Source: Rosettibacter sp964572725 (GTDB taxonomy: Bacteria > Bacteroidota > Ignavibacteria > Ignavibacteriales > Melioribacteraceae). From it: 64,000 nt of DNA. The DNA lies in the NCBI GenBank assembly GCA_964572725.1, contig CAZNFW010000012.1, positions 1-64,000 of the forward strand. The letters are read 5' to 3'. Shown piece after piece: positions 16,717 to 24,850 of the stretch. How positions within the stretch are numbered: the first letter of the stretch is position 1; each line of letters begins with the position of its first letter. A program made the position numbers and the translations under genes. Under the pieces are notes generated by a model. That model saw nothing but the letters and a program-made list of their open reading frames with translations. It searched no databases and was not told where the DNA came from.

Positions 16717-16733
16717 TGGCTAATATTAACCAG
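16717..16733. promoter_or_regulatory. Palindromic activator site (UAS) of the sugar operon
   Basis: TGGCTAATATTAACCAG on the plus strand; the first 16 bases form an inverted repeat of TGGYTAA with one asymmetric pair. The site lies 58 bp upstream of the -24 element of the wecB promoter. Near-identical copies lie upstream of the three other sigma-54 type promoters in the window (38707, 47916, 61032). Its function as an enhancer site is inferred. Confidence 0.7.
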
Positions 16734-16740
16734 GCGAGCA

Positions 16741-18573
16741 TTATCGAACTGTTTCTAATTCCTCAGTAAATTTTTTAATTCTTTCTTCTGCTTCGGATGT
16801 AAGTTTTGTTCTCTCGGTTTCTTTTTCTTCTTTAAGTTCTTCTATTCTCTTTTGAAATTGCATAATATTGCTGTTAATATTATTTATTGTTACTCTCTCT
16901 TTTTCTTTCATGTATTCTTCTGTTTCTTTAATAAGCTGTTCTTTATGATTTTTTAAAATGTTTATTCGTTTTACTAAACGCTGCTTTTCTTCTGCTCTGT
17001 CTATAAAAACTAATCCTGCTATAATTGCAGATATAAATGTTCCCACAAGAAAACTTATTAATCCCCACTTAAAACCAGAAAATATCACATAACCTAAAAT
17101 TGAATTAAATTCTGATACATCAACTACAACTCTGTTTGAATAACTTGCCAAACCTCCTACAATAAATACAACTAATGCAATTATTGTATTATTCAGCATA
17201 CTCGCTGAAAATGATTTTGCTGGATTGTATCTTTCCATGAAAGGTATTTTTGCTATCTGTTCTTCTAAATTTTTTACCTCGTTTTCATAATTTTCATTAA
17301 TATTTTTTATTGCTCTCTCGAGATTTTCTTTTGCTTTAATGTGAAAATTCTCAAGTTCCTTTCTCAATTTTTCTTCTTCTTTTGCATATTCAACAATGTA
17401 CTGGTCATATGGTGCAAGCTTTGTTTCAATTTCTTCAAAGGCAAGCTTTTTCATCTGTTCAATAATTAAATCAATTGTTTGATTGTATTTCCTCTCAAAT
17501 TCAGGATACATTGCAATAATTAATGTGTTTGTGGAATTAAGATAAGATTGAGTCAGTTTTTCAAGAAATTTTATGTTTTTTTGTACATCATCCGTAAAAT
17601 ATTCTTTCACTTGTTTTTCTTTAAGCAAACTTAATTTATGCATTATTTTATTTATAGAATTCTCTTCTGCAAGTCTATAAGGTTGAAGCACTCCAGCAAT
17701 TAACTGTACTGCTGATGCAAAATCTTTTTCATAAAAAATATTGTTGATAAATGCATTCATTAGAAAATAATTAAACATTCCAAAGTTCGATAGGTCAAGA
17801 GCAATAAGTAGTCTGTGTAAATCATATGAAATTATTTCTTTAATATAAAAAGAAGTTACTTCTTCGTTCCCCAACTTCAATTCGGTAAGTGCGATATAAA
17901 TTTTAGCAGTTATACCGTTTGTTTTTATGTCAACTGCTTCTTTAAAATATTGATTTGCCTTAACAAAATCTTTTTCTTTCAAATAAACAAAACCTGAAAA
18001 CAAATTTACTATATAATTAATTTCTTTTTTTACATCATCAGATAATCTTAATGTATTTATAATTTCTTTTACAGAATTATAAAGTTCTATTGCTTTTGAA
18101 GGATTATAGAGACTATTGTGGTAAGTTAATAATATAGCATGAATTATATGTTTAAAGAAATTATGTTTATAAACATCTCTTTCTATAAAATTAATGATAA
18201 GATTAGCATAATATTCACGTTCATTTCTTAATTTAGTTGTTGCCCATTTAGTAAAGTTTTCTTTTATCGAATTATGAAGGTCGAGATATTTAACTCTTGA
18301 AAAGTTTACCTTCATAAAATCTTCTATTTGATTTAACAACCATGAATCATATATCCAGAATACGGGAGCATGTGAAAAAGGTATAAATATTTCTTTTAGT
18401 TCATCGGGTAAATCAAAAGCAAGTATTTTAATATTTTCCTTTATGTTTGTAATAAAATCGAACTCACCATGTACTGTTAAGTCAAAATGGTCTTTCCCCA
18501 ATCTATAAAAAGTGGTTAACGAAGATTCTCCGTCTTTGACAGCATAATTATTTTTTTCTAATTGCTCAATCAT
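16741..18573 (-). CDS. Membrane protein with TPR-like N-terminus and coiled coils
   Basis: 610 residues, family not recognised. Residues 1 to about 390 are soluble and helical, with TPR-like pieces such as FVYLKEKDFVKANQYFKEAV. A long charged coiled coil follows (about 390-450). Then come two membrane helices (SMLNNTIIALVVFIVGGLAS and FKWGLISFLVGTFISAIIAG), and a second coiled coil at the end. Both long ends should face the cytoplasm. It is the last gene of a three-gene unit with a PAS histidine kinase (14 bp upstream) and orf215, driven by a sigma-28 type promoter, so it is probably made when flagella are complete. A function cannot be assigned. Confidence 0.85.
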   Translation of the reverse strand: MIEQLEKNNYAVKDGESSLTTFYRLGKDHFDLTVHGEFDFITNIKENIKILAFDLPDELKEIFIPFSHAPVFWIYDSWLLNQIEDFMKVNFSRVKYLDLHNSIKENFTKWATTKLRNEREYYANLIINFIERDVYKHNFFKHIIHAILLTYHNSLYNPSKAIELYNSVKEIINTLRLSDDVKKEINYIVNLFSGFVYLKEKDFVKANQYFKEAVDIKTNGITAKIYIALTELKLGNEEVTSFYIKEIISYDLHRLLIALDLSNFGMFNYFLMNAFINNIFYEKDFASAVQLIAGVLQPYRLAEENSINKIMHKLSLLKEKQVKEYFTDDVQKNIKFLEKLTQSYLNSTNTLIIAMYPEFERKYNQTIDLIIEQMKKLAFEEIETKLAPYDQYIVEYAKEEEKLRKELENFHIKAKENLERAIKNINENYENEVKNLEEQIAKIPFMERYNPAKSFSASMLNNTIIALVVFIVGGLASYSNRVVVDVSEFNSILGYVIFSGFKWGLISFLVGTFISAIIAGLVFIDRAEEKQRLVKRINILKNHKEQLIKETEEYMKEKERVTINNINSNIMQFQKRIEELKEEKETERTKLTSEAEERIKKFTEELETVR

Positions 18574-18587
18574 ATCTTACTACCTAA

Positions 18588-20447
18588 TTAAACATTCTTT
18601 TTAGGGAAAGATAAAATAATTTCTGTCCCTTTATTCTTTTCGCTATTAATTGTAAAACTTCCCCCCATTACTTTTGTTAATTTATATGCAACTGTTAAGC
18701 CTAAACCAATACCCTCGTATGGTCTTGTATAACCTTCAATTTCTTGACTGAAGGGCAGTAAAATTCTATCAATTTGAGAACTATCAATTCCAATTCCAGT
18801 ATCTGCAATTATAATTTCTACTCTATCTTCAAAATTCTTAGAGCCAAGATAAACATATCCATAAGAAGTATATTTTATTGCATTATCAACAAGCAAGTCA
18901 ATTATTCTTTCCAATTTAATCCAGTCAATTTCAATAAAAGCTTCGTCTTCGCTAAACTCGAGTTTAAATATTAAATTCTTTTTTTCTGCTTCGTTTAGTC
19001 TTTTTTCATAAACATGCTTAAGCACCTGATTGCAATTTAAGATTACCATCTCAAGTTCAATTTCATCAGATTCAATTTGTGCTAATTCAACAATGTTCGT
19101 AAAAGCATTCAATACTCTTCCTAATACTTCTTTTACTGAATCCATTAACTCTTTTATTGTTACATAATCTTGAGCTGCCAGACAATCATCAATAATTTCG
19201 GAATAACCAATAATACCATTAAATGGAGTTCTAATTTCATGCGATATATTTGCAATAAAAGCTGATTTCATTTTATTGAGCTGCATCTCTTTCAAATAAT
19301 TTTTCTCAAGCTGTTCTCTATATTTGGTTTCATCTGTTATATCTTTAAGTGTAATTATATAAATTTTACTTCCAGCTCCGTTGTGGTGTGTGGAAGTAAT
19401 TTTACAATTAAAATGCTGTTCTGTTGAATGGTGGTAATCAAATTGCTGAAAAGTATCCTCATTTTCTTCGAGCAACTTTATATTTTGCTGAATAATATGA
19501 AATAACTGAGGAGGCAAATAATCATTTATTACTTGAAGATAGAGTTTGCTTTTATCAAGATTAAATAATTTGCAAAAATTATCATTAGCATTTTCAAAAT
19601 AAATTTGATTATCAATTGATTTTAATATTAATAATAAATCAGAAATGTTTTCTATTATTAACTTTTGTTTCTTCTCTGATTCTTCAATAACTTTTTTCTG
19701 ATAGATATGTTCGGTAAGATTATTGGCACTTAAAACAAAATTAATTTCGAAGGAATCAATCGGTGTAAAAGGCTGCAGTGTAAAATCCCAATATTGAATC
19801 TCTCCTCTTTTTTTTATTTCAATTAATTTTTTCCAGAATCTACCGCTATTTAGTGCAATATTTAAAAGGTCAAGGTCAGTTTCGCTCAAATATTCTTTCA
19901 TTAATTCAGTAATTTCTATATCATAAAGTTTATCAAGTCCACGTGAAAATATTTCTTCAAAAGAACTTGTTGCATAAGCAATTCTTCTTTGATTATTTAT
20001 TATAATAATTGGAACTTTGCCATAATCCAGTGCATGATGCAACGAATCAATTTTCTTTTCTATAATTTTTCTTTGTTCAAGCGAATCAATTGTTATTAAT
20101 AAATATTCATGAGACAAAATAAAAATTCTTTCAATTCCTACTTGATAAACATTATTAGATGAGTTAAAATTTGTATGAATAGAAAGTTCGGCTGTTAGAT
20201 TACGATATTTGCTTTCAATAAATCCTTTAACAAAAACTAAAAATTCCGATGAAGGATTGAGCCGTTGTAAATTATCATTGATATTTAATTGAAACAAATT
20301 TTTAAAAGCTGTATTACAATAAACAATTTCCAGCAAAGAAGATACAATTGCAACTGCTCTTGTGGTGGGCAATTCTTTATAATTAAAAAATTCCTTTTCG
20401 GAATTTCCTGGGTTTTCGTTAAAGTTAATCCATTCAGGCATAATCAA
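18588..20447 (-). CDS. PAS-domain sensor histidine kinase, soluble
   Basis: 619 residues without membrane segments. At least two PAS domains occupy residues about 25-390 (for example NNQRRIAYATSSFEEIF and IYFENANDNFCKLFNLD). The dimerisation/phosphoacceptor box is FIANISHEIRTPFNGIIGYS (about residues 398-417). ATPase motifs are DLLVDNAIKYTSYGYVYLG (N box), IADTGIGIDSSQ (G1) and YEGIGLGLTVAYKL (G2), all intact. It should autophosphorylate on His in the cytoplasm in response to an internal signal. No response regulator gene is within its own operon, but two receiver genes lie immediately upstream (21147-22194). It follows orf215 by 3 bp. Confidence 0.92.
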   Translation of the reverse strand: MIMPEWINFNENPGNSEKEFFNYKELPTTRAVAIVSSLLEIVYCNTAFKNLFQLNINDNLQRLNPSSEFLVFVKGFIESKYRNLTAELSIHTNFNSSNNVYQVGIERIFILSHEYLLITIDSLEQRKIIEKKIDSLHHALDYGKVPIIIINNQRRIAYATSSFEEIFSRGLDKLYDIEITELMKEYLSETDLDLLNIALNSGRFWKKLIEIKKRGEIQYWDFTLQPFTPIDSFEINFVLSANNLTEHIYQKKVIEESEKKQKLIIENISDLLLILKSIDNQIYFENANDNFCKLFNLDKSKLYLQVINDYLPPQLFHIIQQNIKLLEENEDTFQQFDYHHSTEQHFNCKITSTHHNGAGSKIYIITLKDITDETKYREQLEKNYLKEMQLNKMKSAFIANISHEIRTPFNGIIGYSEIIDDCLAAQDYVTIKELMDSVKEVLGRVLNAFTNIVELAQIESDEIELEMVILNCNQVLKHVYEKRLNEAEKKNLIFKLEFSEDEAFIEIDWIKLERIIDLLVDNAIKYTSYGYVYLGSKNFEDRVEIIIADTGIGIDSSQIDRILLPFSQEIEGYTRPYEGIGLGLTVAYKLTKVMGGSFTINSEKNKGTEIILSFPKKNV

Positions 20448-20450
20448 GAA

Positions 20451-21098
20451 TCACTTAATGTGAATACTTTTAATTAATATAACATCTCGTTCACCTCTTA
20501 TTTCATCATTTTGTGAATGATGAAGTGTTAATGAAGCATACTTATTCAAAAATTTAATTAAGCATTCATTGATATAGTTAAATTCTTTATTTAAAGAATC
20601 AATAAAATCATCAGTAAGTGAAGCAATAGTATATTGGTCAGTTATAATATTCGTTTTCTTTACACTCAGTGATTTAAATTGTTCAAAGAATTCATTTAAA
20701 GCATTAAGAGTTTTGTCAAAATCACTTTCACTCATATTAAAATTAACAGGAGCAATCAATGTAACTATTACAACAATTTCAGCAGCAAATCCCAGAACAT
20801 CTTTTTTAATTTTATATTCAATGTTTCTGATTTTTCTAAGTTGATTTATATCTATTGTAGTATCAAATTCAAAACCATCAAGTTCAAATATAATTTGGAC
20901 TTTATCTGATTCCTGATTAATTTTCTTTAATTTCCATCCATAAGCTGCAAGGAGTGCAGTAGCAGGAGAAATCAATGCTGAATCATTAATTGGATTTGAA
21001 GAGTATGTATAAGAGTTAATTTTCTTATAATATTTTGGACTGCTTGAAGACTTTTTATAGTCTGAATTCGGGCTAATATTTACTACTTTTTCTAACAT
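20451..21098 (-). CDS. Protein of unknown function (orf215), late flagellar gene
   Basis: 215 residues; I do not recognise the family. The N-terminus (about 1-40) is Ser/Tyr/Asn-rich and probably disordered, recalling export signals of flagellar substrates, though this is weak. The rest has mixed strands and helices, with one hydrophobic stretch (LGFAAEIVVIVTLIAPVNF) more like a buried strand than a membrane helix. It heads the operon with the PAS kinase and the 610-residue membrane protein. A sigma-28 type promoter ends 19 bp before its ATG, and the ribosome binding site GGAGGAG is strong. Expression with late motility genes is therefore likely. Confidence 0.8.
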   Translation of the reverse strand: MLEKVVNISPNSDYKKSSSSPKYYKKINSYTYSSNPINDSALISPATALLAAYGWKLKKINQESDKVQIIFELDGFEFDTTIDINQLRKIRNIEYKIKKDVLGFAAEIVVIVTLIAPVNFNMSESDFDKTLNALNEFFEQFKSLSVKKTNIITDQYTIASLTDDFIDSLNKEFNYINECLIKFLNKYASLTLHHSQNDEIRGERDVILIKSIHIK

Positions 21099-21142
21099 GC
21101 CTTCTCCTCCACCTTATTATCGAAGGAAAAGGCATTTTTTTT
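21098..21142. other. 14-bp hairpin overlapping the orf215 promoter and RBS
   Basis: TGCCTTCTCCTCCA (21098-21111) can pair with CGAAGGAAAAGGCA (21121-21134), allowing two or three G-U pairs, around a 9-nt loop. On the plus strand it is followed by eight Ts and would be a good terminator, although no plus-strand gene is present. In a minus-strand read-through RNA it would mask the orf215 ribosome binding site; RNA from the sigma-28 promoter starts inside it and escapes the mask. Confidence 0.6.
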
Positions 21143-21143
21143 A
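21117..21143 (-). promoter_or_regulatory. Sigma-28 (FliA) promoter of the orf215 operon
   Basis: Minus strand TAAA (21143-21140), 15-base spacer, TTCGATAA (21124-21117). The -10 ends 18 bp before the orf215 ATG, giving a leader of only 10-15 nt that still contains the GGAGGAG ribosome binding site. Confidence 0.78.
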
Positions 21144-21146
21144 ATC

Positions 21147-21800
21147 TCAGTCAGTCTTAATCATTCGATTTTCGTCTACATAATCAATCAGCTGGGGATT
21201 TTGCAAATAAATTAATTGCTGGACAAATTTATTTATTCTATCAACTGATTCATTAATAGTTTTTAATTCTTCAGATAATTTAACTTTTTCTTCTTCGCTC
21301 AATTCATTTTCAATAGTTTTTAATGAAAGCACAAGGCTGCTTAAAGGATTATTAATTTTATGACCAATTGTACAAGCCATTTCAATAACAGCTTTGTTAT
21401 GCTCAGCATTTTTAAGTTCATTTTGCAAATTATAAATTCGAACACCTGAACGAATTCTTGCAAGTAATTCTTGATTTTCTACTGGTTTCACAAGAAAATC
21501 ATCAGCACCGATGTCCAATCCCATAATTCTGTCTTTTAATGAAGAACGTGCTGTTAATATTATAAAATATATACCTTTATATTTTTCATCACTTTTTAAA
21601 ATATTACACAATGCCAGACCATCAAGAACTGGCATAGTCCAATCTGCAAGAATTACTTTAGGAGAGAATGTTTTTAAGACTTCAAGTGCATCCTCACCGT
21701 TAACAGCTGTAACTACTTCGTAATTATTTCGAGTTAGTAATTTTTCGAGGATAAACCTGGTATCCTTTTCATCTTCTACTACTAAAATTTTATCTTTCAT
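21147..21800 (-). CDS. Receiver domain fused to a DHp-like domain without ATPase
   Basis: 217 residues. Residues 1-125 are a receiver: acidic pocket Glu9-Asp10, phosphoacceptor Asp53 (ILADWTMPVLDG), conserved Thr/Ser in ILTARSS and Lys in FLVKPVE. Residues about 140-200 resemble the histidine kinase dimerisation domain, with the H-box-like IGHKINNPLSSLVLSL; no ATP-binding domain follows. Such a fusion might accept or pass phosphate, as Spo0B-type phosphotransferases do. It overlaps the preceding receiver gene by 11 bp and is the last gene of the long fliA operon. The partner kinase may be the PAS kinase just downstream; this is an inference. Confidence 0.88.
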   Translation of the reverse strand: MKDKILVVEDEKDTRFILEKLLTRNNYEVVTAVNGEDALEVLKTFSPKVILADWTMPVLDGLALCNILKSDEKYKGIYFIILTARSSLKDRIMGLDIGADDFLVKPVENQELLARIRSGVRIYNLQNELKNAEHNKAVIEMACTIGHKINNPLSSLVLSLKTIENELSEEEKVKLSEELKTINESVDRINKFVQQLIYLQNPQLIDYVDENRMIKTD

Positions 21801-22194
21801 TGATAAACCTATTTACTTTTTGAATTAATTTATCAAAACTAATTATTGGCTTCAGGATTATATCGTCAGCAAGGCTATCCCTTAAAAGATTTTCTCCACA
21901 ATAATTTGGAGAATATGCTGTTACTAATATAATAGGTAAAACTAAATTATTAAAATTTTCTTTTATATATCTGGATAATTTTATTCCATCATATTTTTCC
22001 GAATTCAAATAAGTATTTCTTAAATTTATATCCATAATAATCAAAGAAATTTTATCATTCTTTATTGTTGAAATAATTTCTTCGCCATCTTCAAGTATAA
22101 TAATATCTATACCAAGTTTACGAAATAGAATTCTATAAAATTCCTGTAGTATATTATCGTCTTCAATGATTAATATTTTATGGTTATTCTTCAC
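21790..22194 (-). CDS. Single-domain response regulator (receiver)
   Basis: 134 residues covering one receiver domain and nothing else. The acidic pocket is Glu11-Asp12-Asp13, the phosphoacceptor is Asp55 (LIIMDINLRN), the Thr is in ILVTAYS and the Lys in ILKPIIS. The loop after the Asp is longer than usual (NTYLNSEKYDG). Single receivers in flagellar operons can act like CheY on the motor switch or relay phosphate, and neither can be chosen from sequence. It starts 3 bp after motB and overlaps the next receiver gene by 11 bp. Confidence 0.9.
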   Translation of the reverse strand: MKNNHKILIIEDDNILQEFYRILFRKLGIDIIILEDGEEIISTIKNDKISLIIMDINLRNTYLNSEKYDGIKLSRYIKENFNNLVLPIILVTAYSPNYCGENLLRDSLADDIILKPIISFDKLIQKVNRFINER

Positions 22195-22197
22195 AAT

Positions 22198-23019
22198 TTA
22201 TTTCGAATATTTTAATGTTATACTTATTCTTCTATTGACATAACTGAATGGATCATTGGGGTCTCTTAGACGAGTATCTGCATAACCACGAATTTCATCA
22301 ATTTGTTTTTCAGAAACGCCGCCTGCTACAAGCGCACGTTTTGCAGAATTTGCTCTATCAGCACTTAATTCAAAATTTGTATAACCGGTTCCATCATTAC
22401 GATATTGACGAGAATCTGTATGACCTTCAATAATAATTTTATTTTTCAATTTAGAAATTTCAGAACCGATTTTAAGAAGCAATTTTCTTGCTTCGGGATT
22501 TAGTTCTGCAGTGCCTATTTCAAAAAATATATCATTGGCAGAATCAATTAATTCAATTCTTAAACCCTCTTTTACAATTTCAATTTTTACCTGGTCAGAT
22601 AATTTCATTAGTTCCGTATCTTTCGACAAATCTTCCTTTAATCTTTCTCCCATCTTTTCCAATTCTTGTTTTTCCATTTCTTTTTGTTTCATTTCCTCCT
22701 GAAGTTTTAAGTCAAGAAGCTGCGAAGAAGTACCATCAAACAAATTTTTACTTTTAGTAGAAAATCCAATAGGGTCTGTAAAATATGCTGCTACTGCTTG
22801 TTTAACTTCTTCACTCTGACTTAAAACCCAAAGAACAATAAATAATGCCATCATGGCTGTTACAAAATCTGCATAAGCAACTTTCCAGGCACCGCCGTGA
22901 TGTCCCCCATGACCTTTTTTAATTTTTTTAATTATTGGAGGTTCATCAAAATGAACTTCTTGAGGTGGAGATGTTTCTTCTTTTTTTGTTGTTGGTCTTT
23001 TATTTGCAACTTCTGCCAT
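22198..23019 (-). CDS. motB: Flagellar stator protein MotB, first set
   Basis: 273 residues. A charged cytoplasmic N-terminus with a His/Gly-rich stretch (KKGHGGHHGGAWKVAYADF) leads into the single membrane helix FVTAMMALFIVLWVLS. Asp51 in YADF is the ion-carrying aspartate. The plug region follows, and the C-terminal OmpA-like peptidoglycan-binding domain contains IIIEGHTDSRQYRNDGTG and RANSAKRALVAGGV. The helix resembles proton-type MotB (AYADFxTAMMAxF). It overlaps motA by 1 bp. It is one of two motAB pairs in the operon. Confidence 0.95.
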   Translation of the reverse strand: MAEVANKRPTTKKEETSPPQEVHFDEPPIIKKIKKGHGGHHGGAWKVAYADFVTAMMALFIVLWVLSQSEEVKQAVAAYFTDPIGFSTKSKNLFDGTSSQLLDLKLQEEMKQKEMEKQELEKMGERLKEDLSKDTELMKLSDQVKIEIVKEGLRIELIDSANDIFFEIGTAELNPEARKLLLKIGSEISKLKNKIIIEGHTDSRQYRNDGTGYTNFELSADRANSAKRALVAGGVSEKQIDEIRGYADTRLRDPNDPFSYVNRRISITLKYSK

Positions 23020-23873
23020 TACTTCTTACCCCGCAAAGCATTTTCTAATTCTTGGAATGTTGGTCTATGGTCAGAGAAAATTGTTCTTCTTGCCATTTCA
23101 GCTGCTACAAAAGGCGGATTTCCTTTTACATATGCTAAGATGAAATTTTTAATTATTATTAAATCCTGTACTCTATCTGCTGTAAGATGATGTAGATTTG
23201 CTGAAATAGGGTTAACAAAACCATAACTTAATAACACACCTAAAAATGTACCAACTAATGCAGCTGCAACATGATGACCTACTGCTTCTGCACCTTCGTT
23301 TATTGAAGACATTGTTATTATAACACCCAATACTGCAGCTACAATACCTAAACCTGGTAGAGAATCACCAACTCTGCCTATAGTCTCTGATACTGGTTTA
23401 TATTCATTTTCATAAGTTTCAATTTCTGCATCCATCATGTTTTCTAATTCATGAGGTGGCACCGACCCTGCAAGCATTACTTTCATTGTATCACAGAAGA
23501 AATTTTTTAGAACTTCATCTTCCATAAATTTTTTACTCTTAGAAAGAATATCACTTTTCTCCGGGGTCTCAATGTGTTTTTCAATTGCTAATAAACCTTC
23601 CCGCTGAGCAGTTAAAAATAATGTGCTGAATGCTTTTAACATATCAATATAATCTTCTTTTGAAGAATTATGACCTTTAAATAACAATGGGAGTTGTGAT
23701 ACAATTTTCTTTAATAATACAGGTGGTGAAGAAATTAATATACTTCCAATTGCAGCTCCACCTATTACAATAAATTCTGAAATTTGAATAAGCAGTACTA
23801 AATTTCCACCTGCTATGAGGAAACCTAAAACAACTGAAGCAAATACTACAGCAATACCGATTATAACAAACAT
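23019..23873 (-). CDS. motA: Flagellar stator protein MotA, first set
   Basis: 284 residues with four membrane helices: about 3-20, 30-48, and the pair around LPGLGIVAAVLGVIITMSSI and AAALVGTFLGVLLSYGFVNP. The cytoplasmic loop contains LFLTAQREGLLAIEKHIETP, where the residues that touch FliG are found in MotA. Pro residues in LPGLGIVAAVLGV and the fourth-helix region are kept. With MotB it forms the ion channel that drives rotation. It lies 9 bp after the receiver-Hpt gene and overlaps motB by 1 bp. Confidence 0.95.
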   Translation of the reverse strand: MFVIIGIAVVFASVVLGFLIAGGNLVLLIQISEFIVIGGAAIGSILISSPPVLLKKIVSQLPLLFKGHNSSKEDYIDMLKAFSTLFLTAQREGLLAIEKHIETPEKSDILSKSKKFMEDEVLKNFFCDTMKVMLAGSVPPHELENMMDAEIETYENEYKPVSETIGRVGDSLPGLGIVAAVLGVIITMSSINEGAEAVGHHVAAALVGTFLGVLLSYGFVNPISANLHHLTADRVQDLIIIKNFILAYVKGNPPFVAAEMARRTIFSDHRPTFQELENALRGKK

Positions 23874-23882
23874 TATAATCCC

Positions 23883-24611
23883 CTATTTTGAGTTCAATAT
23901 TTCTATTACTTCTATTTCGTGAATTAAATCTTGATATTTACTGTAAACTTCAATCCAATCAATATTTTCTTCTTTCAATAATTCTTCAATTGAATTACAA
24001 ATATTCGATATAATATTAAATCCAAGCGTTCCACTTGAACCTTTTAATTCATGAGCAACAGTTTTTAATAAATTTATATTTTTTGTATTCAGTGATTCTT
24101 CAAAAATCTTAAGTTTTTGCGGCACATTAGCAAGGAAAAATTTTTTCATGCTTTCTAAAATTTCTTTCTTCGTAGAATCACTTAAAGATTTTTCTTTTTT
24201 AATATTCATNNNNNNNNNNAAAAAGTTATTCCCCAGAGCATCTCTAATTCCTTTTAAAAGAACTCTTTTACTCAAAGGTTTAGAAATTACATGAACAGCA
24301 CCAGCTTCGACTGCTGCAATTACATTTTTTTTATCAGTATGTCCACTTACAACTATCACAGGAATATTTTTCAAATCATCAAGTATTTTTATAATTTTTA
24401 ACATTCTTAAGCCATCAAGATTTGGCATCATTATGTCAACAAAAATAAGTTTGGGTTTATATTCAATTGCTTTTTGAATACCTTCAAGGCCATCGCTGCA
24501 GGTTATTACTTCAATATCATAATCAGACAAAAAACTTTTAAACAGTGACTGAATCACCTCAGAGTCATCAATTACAAGAAATCTAACCTTGTCATCAAAA
24601 GCTATTGGCAT
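23883..24611 (-). CDS. Receiver domain plus Hpt domain, interrupted by an assembly gap
   Basis: The frame reads receiver (residues 1 to about 130), then ten unknown bases, then an Hpt domain. The receiver has Asp15-Asp16, phosphoacceptor Asp59 (IFVDIMMPNLDG) and Lys in VISKPLSK. The Hpt part has the phosphorylatable His in TVAHELKGSSGTLGF. The gap length is not a multiple of three and is probably arbitrary, so the two parts may be one fused protein or two genes; an ATG stands directly after the gap at 24209-24207. Either way the locus provides a receiver and a phosphotransfer domain next to the stator genes. It starts 2 bp after csrA. Confidence 0.75.
   Translation of the reverse strand: MPIAFDDKVRFLVIDDSEVIQSLFKSFLSDYDIEVITCSDGLEGIQKAIEYKPKLIFVDIMMPNLDGLRMLKIIKILDDLKNIPVIVVSGHTDKKNVIAAVEAGAVHVISKPLSKRVLLKGIRDALGNNFXXXXMNIKKEKSLSDSTKKEILESMKKFFLANVPQKLKIFEESLNTKNINLLKTVAHELKGSSGTLGFNIISNICNSIEELLKEENIDWIEVYSKYQDLIHEIEVIEILNSK
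24210..24219. other. Assembly gap (10 N)
   Basis: Ten undetermined bases, the only ones in the window. They fall between the receiver and Hpt parts of the gene at 23883-24611. A run of exactly ten is often a placeholder for an unknown distance, so gene structure here is not certain. Confidence 0.99.
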
Positions 24612-24613
24612 TA

Positions 24614-24847
24614 TTATACCTTTTTAATTTTATACTTCGACAAATCAACTTTTTCTGCAGAACTTGATTGTGATGCTTCTTTAGAATATTGAATGACTTT
24701 TTCATAAACTTCACTACGATAAATTTGAATAGAATCCGGTGCAGTAATTCCAATTTTTACCTGGTTCTCTGATATTGATAATATTTTTATTGTAATATCG
24801 GAACCGATTTTTATTTCTTCATCAATTTTTCTTGATAATATAAGCAT
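24614..24847 (-). CDS. csrA: Carbon storage/flagellin translation regulator CsrA
   Basis: 77 residues. MLILSRKIDEEIKIGSDITI at the start and KIGITAPDSIQIYRSEVYEK are the two strand regions of CsrA that bind GGA in RNA, including the conserved Arg near position 44. The C-terminal tail after residue 60 is longer than in E. coli (61 residues) and similar to other FliW-regulated CsrA proteins. It is directly downstream of fliW (3 bp). In Bacillus and Campylobacter CsrA represses flagellin translation and FliW antagonises it; the flagellin leader here carries matching motifs. Confidence 0.96.
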   Translation of the reverse strand: MLILSRKIDEEIKIGSDITIKILSISENQVKIGITAPDSIQIYRSEVYEKVIQYSKEASQSSSAEKVDLSKYKIKKV

Positions 24848-24850
24848 ACT

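Noticed and set aside
22154..22180. TAAA-N15-GACGATAA match at the start of the single-receiver gene
   Set aside because: The -10 encodes the conserved EDDN of the receiver, so the match is explained by coding; the next gene starts 350 bp away.
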